Source: Gammaproteobacteria bacterium
GTDB taxonomy: Bacteria > Pseudomonadota > Gammaproteobacteria > S012-40
Assembly (NCBI GenBank): GCA_026982215.1
Contig: JALSHN010000337.1
Span: 1-11,666, forward strand
Reading direction: 5' to 3'
DNA length: 11,666 nt
Each line of letters begins with the position of its first letter. Positions within the stretch are counted from its first letter, which is position 1. The notes under the pieces are model-generated. The model was given only the letters and a program-made list of their open reading frames with translations. It did no database searches and was not told where the DNA came from. Both the position numbers and the translations under genes were made by a program. Below are positions 5,712 to 11,666 of the stretch, piece by piece.

Positions 5712-6506
5712 ATGGAGCGCCGCCTGACTCTCACCGATCTGCGCGCCCTCAAGGAACGGGGGGAGCCCATCGTCGCCCTCACCGCCTACGATGCCGCCTT
5801 CGCCCGTCTCCTCGATCGCGCCGGGGTGGAGATCCTGCTGGTGGGCGACTCCCTGGGCATGGTGATCCAGGGGCGGGAGACCACCCTGGGAGTGACCGTG
5901 GATGACATGGTCTATCACAGCCGTTGTGTGGTGGCGGGCAGTCGACGGGCCCTGGTGATGGCCGATCTCCCCTTCCTCAGTTGTGCCACCCCGGAACGGG
6001 CGGTGGACAGCGCCGGGCGTTTGATGCAGCAGAGCGGGGTGCAGATGGTGAAGCTGGAGGCCGGCCCCGATGCCGAGGCGGTGGTGGAACGTCTGGCGGG
6101 GCAGGGCATCCCCGTGTGTGCCCACCTGGGCCTGTTGCCGCAGACGGTGCACAAGCTGGGGGGGTACCGGTTGCAAGGGCGGGAGCCCGAGGTCGCCGAG
6201 GCCATCCTTCGCCGGGCGCAGGCCCTGGAGGCGGCCGGGGCCGACATGGTGTTGGTGGAGTGCGTCCCCGCCGCCCTGGCGGCCCGCCTCAGCGAGGCGC
6301 TGACGGTGCCGGTGATCGGCATCGGTGCCGGGGCCGAATGTGATGGCCAGGTGTTGGTGCTCCACGACCTGTTGGGCGTCACCCCCGGCCCTCGCTTCAG
6401 CCGTGATTTCCTCGCCGGCCGCGGCAGCATCACCGAGGCGATATCGGCCTACGTGGCCGAGGTCAAGGCGCGTCGCTTCCCCGGTCCCCCGGAGACCCTG
6501 GCATGA
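5712..6506 (+). CDS. panB: 3-methyl-2-oxobutanoate hydroxymethyltransferase
   Basis: PanB makes ketopantoate from alpha-ketoisovalerate and methylene-tetrahydrofolate, the committed step to pantoate. The 264-residue length is normal and it folds as a TIM barrel that forms decamers. Visible features are LTAYDAAFA (23-31), LVGDSLGM with metal ligand D46, VMADLPFLS with D85, VKLEAG with E116, PVCAHLGLLPQTVHKLGGY (134-152), the catalytic Glu in VLVECVP (E183), and PVIGIGAGAECDGQVLV. The ATG follows the previous stop by three bases and uses a GGAG inside the end of the kinase gene. Its stop overlaps the panC start in ATGA. The folate dependence of PanB gives a plausible reason for its co-transcription with folK. 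Confidence 0.97.
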   Translation: MERRLTLTDLRALKERGEPIVALTAYDAAFARLLDRAGVEILLVGDSLGMVIQGRETTLGVTVDDMVYHSRCVVAGSRRALVMADLPFLSCATPERAVDSAGRLMQQSGVQMVKLEAGPDAEAVVERLAGQGIPVCAHLGLLPQTVHKLGGYRLQGREPEVAEAILRRAQALEAAGADMVLVECVPAALAARLSEALTVPVIGIGAGAECDGQVLVLHDLLGVTPGPRFSRDFLAGRGSITEAISAYVAEVKARRFPGPPETLA

Positions 6507-7363
6507 GCCTGCGCCAAGTGCGCGAAGTGGAGGAACTGGAGGCGGCCCTCTCCCCTTGGTGGGAGGGGGGCATTGCCTTCGTGCCCACCATGGGCAATCT
6601 CCACGCCGGTCATCTGGCCTTGGTGGCCCGCGCCCGGGAGCTGGCGCCCCGGGTGGTGGTGAGCATTTTCGTCAATCCGCTGCAATTCGGCCCCGGCGAG
6701 GACTACCAACGCTATCCCCGCACCCTGGAGGCCGATCGCGCCAAGCTGGCCGAGGCCGGGGTCGATCTGTTGTTCGCCCCACCGGTGGAGGTGATGTATC
6801 CCCGCCCTCTGGAGGAGATCAGCCGCATCCATGTCCCCCGCCTCAGCGAGATCCTCTGTGGCGCCCACCGGCCCGGCCATTTCGACGGCGTGGCCACCGT
6901 GGTGGCGCGGCTGTTCAATCTGGTGCGCCCGGCCCATGCGGTGTTCGGCGAGAAGGACTACCAGCAACTGCTGATCATCCGCCGCATGGTGGCCGATCTG
7001 GCCATCCCGGTGACCATCCACGGGGTGCCCACGGTGCGCGAGGCCGACGGGCTGGCCATGAGCTCGCGCAACCAATACCTCGACCCCGAAGAGCGTGCCC
7101 GCGCCCCCGTCCTCTACCGCACCTTGAAACATACCACCGAGGCCTTGCGCGCCGGTCGTCGTGATTACCCCGAGCTGGAACGGGAGGCCACACAGGCCCT
7201 GTTGCAGGCCGGTTTCCGGGCAGTGGATTACTTCGCCATCCTCGATGCCGAAGACCTCACCCCGCCCCGCCCAGGCCGTCCGTTGGCGGTGCTGGCCGCC
7301 GCCCACTTGGGGAAGGCCCGTCTCATCGACAACCTGTGGGTTGCCCCAACTCAAAACCTTTGA
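6503..7363 (+). CDS. panC: Pantothenate synthetase (pantoate-beta-alanine ligase)
   Basis: PanC activates pantoate with ATP and joins it to beta-alanine to give pantothenate (vitamin B5), the coenzyme A precursor. The 286-residue protein carries the HIGH-type nucleotidyl-transfer motif as FVPTMGNLHAGHLALV (H34, H37), then FVNPLQFGPGEDYQRYPRT (57-74), GAHRPGHFDGVATVV, FGEKDYQQLLIIRRM and the KMSKS-equivalent loop in AMSSRNQYL (185-193). It starts in ATGA overlap with panB. It is the last gene of the tight operon; no T-run terminator follows directly, so transcription may continue into the lipoprotein gene 108 bases downstream. Its second substrate is supplied by PanD, encoded 2 kb away. Confidence 0.97.
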   Translation: MSLRQVREVEELEAALSPWWEGGIAFVPTMGNLHAGHLALVARARELAPRVVVSIFVNPLQFGPGEDYQRYPRTLEADRAKLAEAGVDLLFAPPVEVMYPRPLEEISRIHVPRLSEILCGAHRPGHFDGVATVVARLFNLVRPAHAVFGEKDYQQLLIIRRMVADLAIPVTIHGVPTVREADGLAMSSRNQYLDPEERARAPVLYRTLKHTTEALRAGRRDYPELEREATQALLQAGFRAVDYFAILDAEDLTPPRPGRPLAVLAAAHLGKARLIDNLWVAPTQNL

Positions 7364-7373
7364 TCTCTTCGGG

Positions 7374-7379
7374 TAATAT
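7374..7379 (+). promoter_or_regulatory. Possible -10 element upstream of lipoprotein gene
   Basis: TAATAT at 7374-7379, just after panC, is the best -10-like sequence ahead of the lipoprotein gene. No acceptable -35 lies 16-18 bases upstream (TCAAAA is the nearest). If used, the transcript would begin with the hairpin leader at 7385-7463. Confidence 0.25.
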
Positions 7380-7384
7380 GAGGA

Positions 7385-7463
7385 GTGGCAGAAAAGCCAC
7401 TTCGTGTGGCTTGGCCCCATGGGTCCTGCCGATGGAACCGTGTGCCGTCCTCGGACCAGAGGA
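7385..7463 (+). promoter_or_regulatory. Structured leader with alternative hairpins and masked ribosome binding site
   Basis: Three complementary segments, GTGGC (7385-7389), GCCAC (7396-7400) and GTGGC (7406-7410), allow two mutually exclusive hairpins. The downstream one extends to 7 bp (AAGCCAC/GTGGCTT) around a TTCGT loop. An outer pair, GGCAG (7387-7391) with CTGCC (7426-7430), could enclose that downstream hairpin. Closer to the gene, TCCTC (7448-7452) pairs with GAGGA (7459-7463), which is the ribosome binding site itself. This arrangement suggests control of translation but matches no riboswitch class I can name. Confidence 0.35.
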
Positions 7464-7471
7464 GAAACCCC

Positions 7472-9205
7472 ATGAAAACGATACCTTGTCTCAAGACCCT
7501 ATGGGTGACGGGTTTGAGTGTGTGGCTCGTCGCCTGTGACGGCGGCACCCCTGGAGAAGGAGCGGTGTCGCAAGACGATATTCCCGGTTGGGGCTTCGTC
7601 TACGAAGCCGCCAGCGCCTCGCCCAGCCAGGCCCCCCGGCAGCGTGACGTCCGTCCTGCCGCGGCGGAGAGTACCACCGGGGCGGTCTACGCCTTCCGCT
7701 GGCAAGACGATCCTGTCACCCTGCAAACCGTGCTCTCTGATGTGGAAGGGTTCAAGGGCGGTAGCGCGGTATTGGAGTGGGAGGCCGTCCAGGGTGAGTT
7801 CCGCGCCGAGTACCGTGGTAGCCTGGCCCTGGTCAAGCGTAGTGGGGAGCGCTGGCAGGTCCAGCTTTTCGATGGTAGCGGTGAGACGCCCAAAGTACGC
7901 CGCGTCAGTGATTTCGCCGCCGATGAGGTATGTTTCTGGCCGAGCCAGGAGGACGGTGCTCTCACCATCCAGACCGCCGGCCCGGATGGCCAGTGTGGTG
8001 GACTGAACGACGACAATGAGTATTTCATCGTCCATGTGGCGATGTCCGAGACCCGGTCCGCCATCGCAGGCAAAGTGGTGGCCTCGGTGGTGGCGGTATC
8101 CCAGGACGTCAGTGCCATGGGGGTGAGCGACAGTGGCTCGGTGGTACGTCGTTACCTGACCTTGGAAGAGTTCACGCCCACCGGCGGTTATAGGCTTTAC
8201 AGCCGTGATGCCCAGATGGATGTCCGTCGGGAAGAGCCTTTGTTGGAAGGGATCGCCAAGGCCACGGCTCTCGTTTACAGCCCGTGGGACGGTACGGCGC
8301 TGATCCAGGTGAAATCACCCGACAGCACGGTACAGGGGGTGTATTGGTACGACGTGGTGGCCGACACCCTCACCAAGACCCCCTTGCCTTACGCGGTGGA
8401 GTATGAGTTTGCCAAGACCTCCTCGGGAGTCAAACAGACCGATACGGGAGAACGGGTGTTTTTCGTGGCCGAGTCCAGTGACGATGGGCTCGACTTGTGG
8501 GAGCTGCCCACCACCCCACAGGAGGGGGTGAGCCTTACCGCCCCTTGGAGTCCGCAATACACCGATGAGGCTGGCGATGTTTATGGGGTGGATCAGTTGT
8601 GGCACCCCGGCTTGGTCACCCCCGACTCCCCCGAGGTGTTTGCCAAGCTGCGCCATTTTGGGAACAGCCATCAGCAAGGGGTGGCCGCCATCAATCTGCT
8701 GAGCTCCGCGGTGACCTTGAACATCATGGCGGACTTGGTGGAGATATGTGGACTGAAGGCGGTGGCGGAACAATTCAAATCTTCCGCCTATATCCTGGCC
8801 AACCTGTCCATGTATCTGCTGCTCAACAACAAGTTGGAAAAATTGGGAGAGGGAGAGGCCGGGCGCCAGTGCGCTGGTGGGCAAATACCGTCTTTGGCCT
8901 TGGTGCCGCGACCACTCGTGAGTCTTGGAGTGTTCGCCGCGCTCTCCAATCCGACACCCAACGGCGGTTATCGCCATGAAGTGGCCTATTGGGGGCAGAA
9001 CGGTGAGAAGCGGACGTTGTTTGACATCGTCTCCTCGATGACCAATTTCTATGCCTCGGTGTATATGTTCGGGGCCATGGGATACGCCTTCTTGGACGGT
9101 GCCGGCGGGATGAGCGGGGCGCACAAGGTGGTGCAACGCTCCGATGGATCCTTCGAGACCGCCAAGATCCCCCAGCAACATGGGGGGGAGCAATTTCCCT
9201 TTTGA
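7472..9205 (+). CDS. Large lipoprotein of unrecognised family
   Basis: I do not recognise this 577-residue protein. The start at 7472 is set by a GAGGAG ribosome binding site and by a lipoprotein signal peptide (MKTIPCLKTLWVTGL...LVAC) with lipidated Cys22. The frame is open further upstream, but that part is leader. Asp23 at position +2 would, under the E. coli Lol rule, keep it in the inner membrane. Residues 24-65 look like a flexible linker. Residues 70-390 are rich in beta strands, with loosely repeated propeller-like segments such as YSPWDGTALIQVKSP and GVYWYDVVADTL. They also hold a possible disulfide pair, C154/C175, around an acidic loop (GPDGQCGGLNDDNE). Residues 400-460 and 515-545 are predicted helical and hydrophobic (INLLSSAVTLNIMADLV, YILANLSMYLLLNN, FYASVYMFGAMGYAFL). 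The tail is Gln/Gly-rich. It separates panC from panD, with a hairpin after its stop. Transfer into the locus is plausible but unproven. Confidence 0.8.
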   Translation: MKTIPCLKTLWVTGLSVWLVACDGGTPGEGAVSQDDIPGWGFVYEAASASPSQAPRQRDVRPAAAESTTGAVYAFRWQDDPVTLQTVLSDVEGFKGGSAVLEWEAVQGEFRAEYRGSLALVKRSGERWQVQLFDGSGETPKVRRVSDFAADEVCFWPSQEDGALTIQTAGPDGQCGGLNDDNEYFIVHVAMSETRSAIAGKVVASVVAVSQDVSAMGVSDSGSVVRRYLTLEEFTPTGGYRLYSRDAQMDVRREEPLLEGIAKATALVYSPWDGTALIQVKSPDSTVQGVYWYDVVADTLTKTPLPYAVEYEFAKTSSGVKQTDTGERVFFVAESSDDGLDLWELPTTPQEGVSLTAPWSPQYTDEAGDVYGVDQLWHPGLVTPDSPEVFAKLRHFGNSHQQGVAAINLLSSAVTLNIMADLVEICGLKAVAEQFKSSAYILANLSMYLLLNNKLEKLGEGEAGRQCAGGQIPSLALVPRPLVSLGVFAALSNPTPNGGYRHEVAYWGQNGEKRTLFDIVSSMTNFYASVYMFGAMGYAFLDGAGGMSGAHKVVQRSDGSFETAKIPQQHGGEQFPF

Positions 9206-9222
9206 TCAGTCCTTTTCGCTGA

Positions 9223-9246
9223 GGGCGCCCCGTTCCCGGGGCGCCC
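9223..9246. terminator. 10-bp GC hairpin after the lipoprotein gene
   Basis: GGGCGCCCCG (9223-9232) pairs perfectly with CGGGGCGCCC (9237-9246) around TTCC, 17 bases past the stop codon. It has no T-run on either strand, so it is more likely an mRNA 3'-end stabiliser or pause hairpin than a complete intrinsic terminator. Confidence 0.5.
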
Positions 9247-9263
9247 CTGGCTTCGCTGCCGGA

Positions 9264-9292
9264 TTGAAGCCCCGGCCCTCAGCGGGCATAAT
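9264..9292 (+). promoter_or_regulatory. Predicted panD promoter
   Basis: TTGAAG (9264-9269) and CATAAT (9287-9292) are separated by exactly 17 bases, matching the sigma-70 consensus at 4/6 and 5/6 positions. Transcription would begin near 9299 and give a leader of about 24 bases before panD. The -10 lies in the loop of the terminator-like hairpin at 9282-9308. Confidence 0.6.
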
Positions 9293-9308
9293 ATCCCGCC
9301 TGTTTTTT
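9282..9308 (+). terminator. Terminator-like hairpin overlapping the panD promoter
   Basis: GCGGG (9282-9286) pairs with CCCGC (9295-9299) around an 8-base AT loop and is followed by CTG and six Ts (9303-9308). It could stop read-through from the lipoprotein gene. RNA started at the panD promoter would begin at or after the stem and escape it. The stem is short, so strength is uncertain. Confidence 0.45.
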
Positions 9309-9322
9309 CCTGGAGAGCGTTC

Positions 9323-9703
9323 ATGCAACTGACCTTGCTCAAGGCCAAGCTGCATCATGCCCGGGTGACGCACTCGGAGCTGGAGTACGAGGGCTCCTGC
9401 GCCATCGACGGTCGGCTGCTGGATGCCGCCGGGATCCTGGAGTACGAGCAGATCCACATCTACAACCTGGACAACGGCGAGCGCTTCGTCACCTACGCCA
9501 TCCGCGCCCAGGAGGGATCAGGGATCATCTCGGTGAACGGGGCGGCGGCCCACAAGGCCGCGCCGGGGCATCGGGTGATCATCTGCGCCTACGCGGTGCT
9601 CGATCGCGCCGAGCTGGCCGAGTTTCACCCCAATCTGATCTATCTGGACGAACAGAACCGCATCAAGCGCCGCAGCCGGCGGATCCCCATCCAGGCGGCG
9701 TGA
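9323..9703 (+). CDS. panD: Aspartate 1-decarboxylase (proenzyme)
   Basis: PanD removes the alpha-carboxyl of L-aspartate to give beta-alanine for PanC. The 126-residue proenzyme cleaves itself between Gly24 and Ser25 (in YEGSCAID), and Ser25 becomes the pyruvoyl cofactor. This site is intact. Other family hallmarks are KLHHARVTHSELEYEG at the N-terminus, DAAGILEYEQI, Y58 in FVTYAI, the GSGIISVNGAAAHKAAPGH block (65-83) and a C-terminal KR-rich end. The ATG has a GGAG 7 bases upstream. Unlike panB and panC it is not in the tight operon. It appears to have its own promoter at 9264-9292 and its own terminator at 9725-9746, so it is probably expressed separately. Confidence 0.97.
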   Translation: MQLTLLKAKLHHARVTHSELEYEGSCAIDGRLLDAAGILEYEQIHIYNLDNGERFVTYAIRAQEGSGIISVNGAAAHKAAPGHRVIICAYAVLDRAELAEFHPNLIYLDEQNRIKRRSRRIPIQAA

Positions 9704-9724
9704 GCGTTGCCGTTTCCCGTGTGG

Positions 9725-9756
9725 ACGGCGCCCTTCGGGGCGCCGTTTGCGTTTGT
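9725..9756 (+). terminator. UUCG hairpin terminator between panD and ppc
   Basis: ACGGCGCCC (9725-9733) pairs perfectly with GGGCGCCGT (9738-9746) around a TTCG tetraloop closed by C-G, an exceptionally stable form. It is followed by an interrupted T-run (TTTGCGTTTG). It lies between the stop codons of convergent panD and ppc. The minus-strand side has no T-run, so it serves panD best and may also protect the ppc mRNA 3' end. Confidence 0.75.
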
Positions 9757-9772
9757 GCCGCTGATCCGTGTC

Positions 9773-11666
9773 TCAGCCGGTGTTGCGCATCCCGGTGGCA
9801 ATGGCGTTGATGGAGCGCAGCAGCGGATCCAGCCAGCGGCGCCGGTGGGCCTCATCGTCTTCCTTGCGGTAGCGCTCCAGCAGGATGAGCTGGATGTGGT
9901 TCAGCGGGTCCAGATAGGGATTGCGGCGCAGCAGGGAGAGGGCCAGGCCGGGGTTTTCCTCCAGCAACATCTGGGCATCGGCGACGTTGAGCACTTGGGT
10001 GAGGGTGCGTTCGTATTCCTCGCGGATGAGGCCGTAGATCTCCAGGGCGGTGGTCTTGTCCTCGCACAGGGCGGCGTATTCCTGGGCGATCTGCATGTCG
10101 GCCTTGAACAGGGCCATCTGGGCGTTGGAGAGCAGGCTGCGGAAGAACGGCCACTCTTGATACATGTTCTGCAGCTTGGCCAGGCGGGCGGGGTCGTTGT
10201 TGCGCCATTCCTCCAGGGCACTGCCGATGCCGTACCAGGCGGGGAGGGTGTGGCGCGACTGGGCCCAGCCAAAGACCCAGGCGATGGCCCGCACCGAGGC
10301 CTTGGAGCGGTCGGTCTTCTTGCGGTGGGAGGGGCGCGAGCCGATGTTGAGCAGGGCGATCTCGTTCACCGGGGTGGCTTCGTAGAAGTAGTCGAGGAAG
10401 CCGGGGGTCTGCTCGGTGAGTTCGCGGTAGCGGCGTTCGCCGATGCGGGCCAGTTGGTCCATGACGCCGAGGTAGTCGCGGCGGTCTTCCGGCGGGGTCT
10501 CCACTAGGCAGCGGCTGGCCTTCATCAGGCCGGTGGCGCCCATGGTGAGTTCGTAGACCGCGGTTTCCACGTTGGCGTATTTGAAGGAGAGCACCTCGCC
10601 TTGTTCGGTGAATTTGATCTGGCCGTGCACGGTGCCGGCCGGTTGGGCGAGGATGGAGTCGTGGGTGGGGCCGCCGCCACGGCCCACGGTGCCGCCACGG
10701 CCATGGAACAGCCGCAGGCGGATGCCCCGCTCGCTGGTGAGGGCGGTGAGCTGTTTCTGGGCCTGGTAGAGGCTCCAGGCGGAGGCGAGGATGCCGCCGT
10801 CCTTGCAGGAGTCGGAGTAGCCCAGCATCACTTCCTGGAAGTTGCCGGAGGCGCCCAGCATCCGCTGGTAGACCGGGTTGTCCAGCAGCTTGGTCATCAC
10901 CGGTTCGATGTGCTCCAGGTCTTCGATGGTCTCGAACAGGGGAGCGATGCGGATGTGGCAGAAGTCGCGGCCGCCCTTGCGGCCCACCAGGCCGGCGAGG
11001 CGGGCGAGGAACATCACTTCCATGACGTGGCTGGCGGTGTGGGTCATGGAGATGACGTAGCTGCCGAAGGCCTGCGGACTGATCTCCCGGCGCATGTGGC
11101 GGATGATCTCGAAGACGTCCAGGGTCTCTCGGGCCTTGGCGGAGAGGCATTCGCGGTCCACGGAGAGGGGCTCGGGGGCGTCGATGAGGGTGGCCAGGTG
11201 CTCCAGGCGGGTCTCCTCGTCCAACTTGGCGTACTCGGGTTGGTCGGGATGCTGGGCGAGGATTTCGGCCACGGTGTCGCTGTGGACGGTGGATTCCTGG
11301 CGGATGTCCAGTTTGAGCAGGTAGAAGCCGAAGGTCTCCACCAGGCGGATGAGGTCGCGCAGGGCGCCGTCGGCGATGTTGCCGTCACCGTGGCTATGCA
11401 GCGAGGCGTGGATCAGCCGCAGATCGTCGAGGAATTCCTCTTCCGAGGGGTAGGCGGCGGGGTGGGGGGCGACGTTCTTGCCCGCCAGGCGGTTCTTGAC
11501 CGCCACCAGGTTGCGTTCCAGCCGGAAGCGCATGATGAACAGTTTGCGGCGGTAGGGTTCGTGGCGGAAGCGGTCGGGCTTTTCGGCGAAGACCTCGGGG
11601 GCGAAGCGCTCGTCCCGTTCCAGACTGGTCATGAGTTCGGCCGAGGGGGTGCACAGGCGGTCGGAG
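9773..11666 (-). CDS. ppc: Phosphoenolpyruvate carboxylase (C-terminal ~630 residues, 5' partial)
   Basis: The enzyme carboxylates phosphoenolpyruvate with bicarbonate to oxaloacetate, refilling the TCA cycle. The frame is open through the right edge (it reads SDRLCTPSAEL before the Met at 11632), so about 250 N-terminal codons, including the catalytic His, are outside. Active-site blocks present are GYSDSCKDGG, FHGRGGTVGRGGGPTHDS, GQIKFTEQGE, and the SRPSHRK segment. The C-terminus is the canonical GMRNTG. All the residues known to bind the inhibitor aspartate in the E. coli enzyme seem to have counterparts: the second Arg of GRGGTVGRGG, the Lys of LFKADMQIA, the Arg of LRRNPYLDPL and the Asn of RNTG. 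Feedback inhibition by aspartate is therefore likely. It is convergent with panD. Confidence 0.97.
   Translation of the reverse strand, partial: SDRLCTPSAELMTSLERDERFAPEVFAEKPDRFRHEPYRRKLFIMRFRLERNLVAVKNRLAGKNVAPHPAAYPSEEEFLDDLRLIHASLHSHGDGNIADGALRDLIRLVETFGFYLLKLDIRQESTVHSDTVAEILAQHPDQPEYAKLDEETRLEHLATLIDAPEPLSVDRECLSAKARETLDVFEIIRHMRREISPQAFGSYVISMTHTASHVMEVMFLARLAGLVGRKGGRDFCHIRIAPLFETIEDLEHIEPVMTKLLDNPVYQRMLGASGNFQEVMLGYSDSCKDGGILASAWSLYQAQKQLTALTSERGIRLRLFHGRGGTVGRGGGPTHDSILAQPAGTVHGQIKFTEQGEVLSFKYANVETAVYELTMGATGLMKASRCLVETPPEDRRDYLGVMDQLARIGERRYRELTEQTPGFLDYFYEATPVNEIALLNIGSRPSHRKKTDRSKASVRAIAWVFGWAQSRHTLPAWYGIGSALEEWRNNDPARLAKLQNMYQEWPFFRSLLSNAQMALFKADMQIAQEYAALCEDKTTALEIYGLIREEYERTLTQVLNVADAQMLLEENPGLALSLLRRNPYLDPLNHIQLILLERYRKEDDEAHRRRWLDPLLRSINAIATGMRNTG

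Noticed and set aside
4866..6365. 499-codon open frame on the minus strand opposite folK, kinase and panB
   Set aside because: It spans three well-identified genes on the other strand, has no domain signature and no ribosome binding site.
7394..7436. Cyclic-di-GMP (GEMM) riboswitch
   Set aside because: AAAGCCAC and TGCCGATGG recall pieces of that class, but the first stem-loop and its tetraloop-receptor sequences are missing and the spacing is wrong.
7385..7471. GTG at 7385 as the start of the lipoprotein
   Set aside because: It would put 29 extra residues before a clear lipoprotein signal peptide and lacks a ribosome binding site. The ATG at 7472 has GAGGAG and the lipobox at the right distance.
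9707..10507. 266-codon open frame on the plus strand within ppc
   Set aside because: It is antisense to the conserved C-terminal half of ppc, and its composition is that of a shadow frame.
1..11666. CRISPR array, integrase or prophage genes
   Set aside because: No regularly spaced direct repeats and no recombinase, phage or complete transposase reading frames were seen.

Overview
The window looks like chromosomal DNA from a GC-rich gammaproteobacterium. The evidence is the gene order pcnB-folK-deoxynucleoside kinase-panB-panC, a bacterial-type ppc, and a tRNA-Glu with its CCA end encoded. The genus cannot be read from the sequence. A sulfur-oxidising or Chromatiales-like relative would fit, but that is inference.

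Layout. Positions 1-889 hold the 3' part of a response regulator fused to a SpoIIE-type PP2C phosphatase. Positions 993-1295 encode a secreted CusF-like copper-binding protein with its own terminator. Positions 1352-2123 are a scar: the last ~160 codons of an outer-membrane barrel gene (minus strand) abut the last ~80 codons of a type I restriction hsdR gene (plus strand), across about 40 bp of unassigned junction DNA. Next come a DUF302 gene (2194-2589), a strong hairpin terminator, a free-standing Hpt phosphotransfer protein (2682-3029) and tRNA-Glu(CTC) on the minus strand (3043-3118).

From 3191 to 7363 five genes form a tight plus-strand operon: pcnB (TTG start), folK, a deoxynucleoside kinase, panB and panC. 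They overlap or lie 3 bases apart. They join RNA 3'-end metabolism, folate synthesis, deoxynucleoside salvage and pantothenate synthesis. panD (9323-9703), which supplies beta-alanine for PanC, is not next to panC. A 577-residue lipoprotein of unrecognised family (7472-9205) sits between them, preceded by a leader that can fold into alternative hairpins and mask its ribosome binding site. panD has its own promoter-like sequence overlapping a terminator-like hairpin. The window ends with the C-terminal ~630 codons of ppc on the minus strand (9773-11666), convergent with panD across a UUCG hairpin.

No CRISPR array or intact mobile element was seen, and no complete multi-gene novel system. The best candidates for something undescribed are the lipoprotein inserted in the pan locus and its structured leader. 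No stretch over 300 bases lacks a gene.
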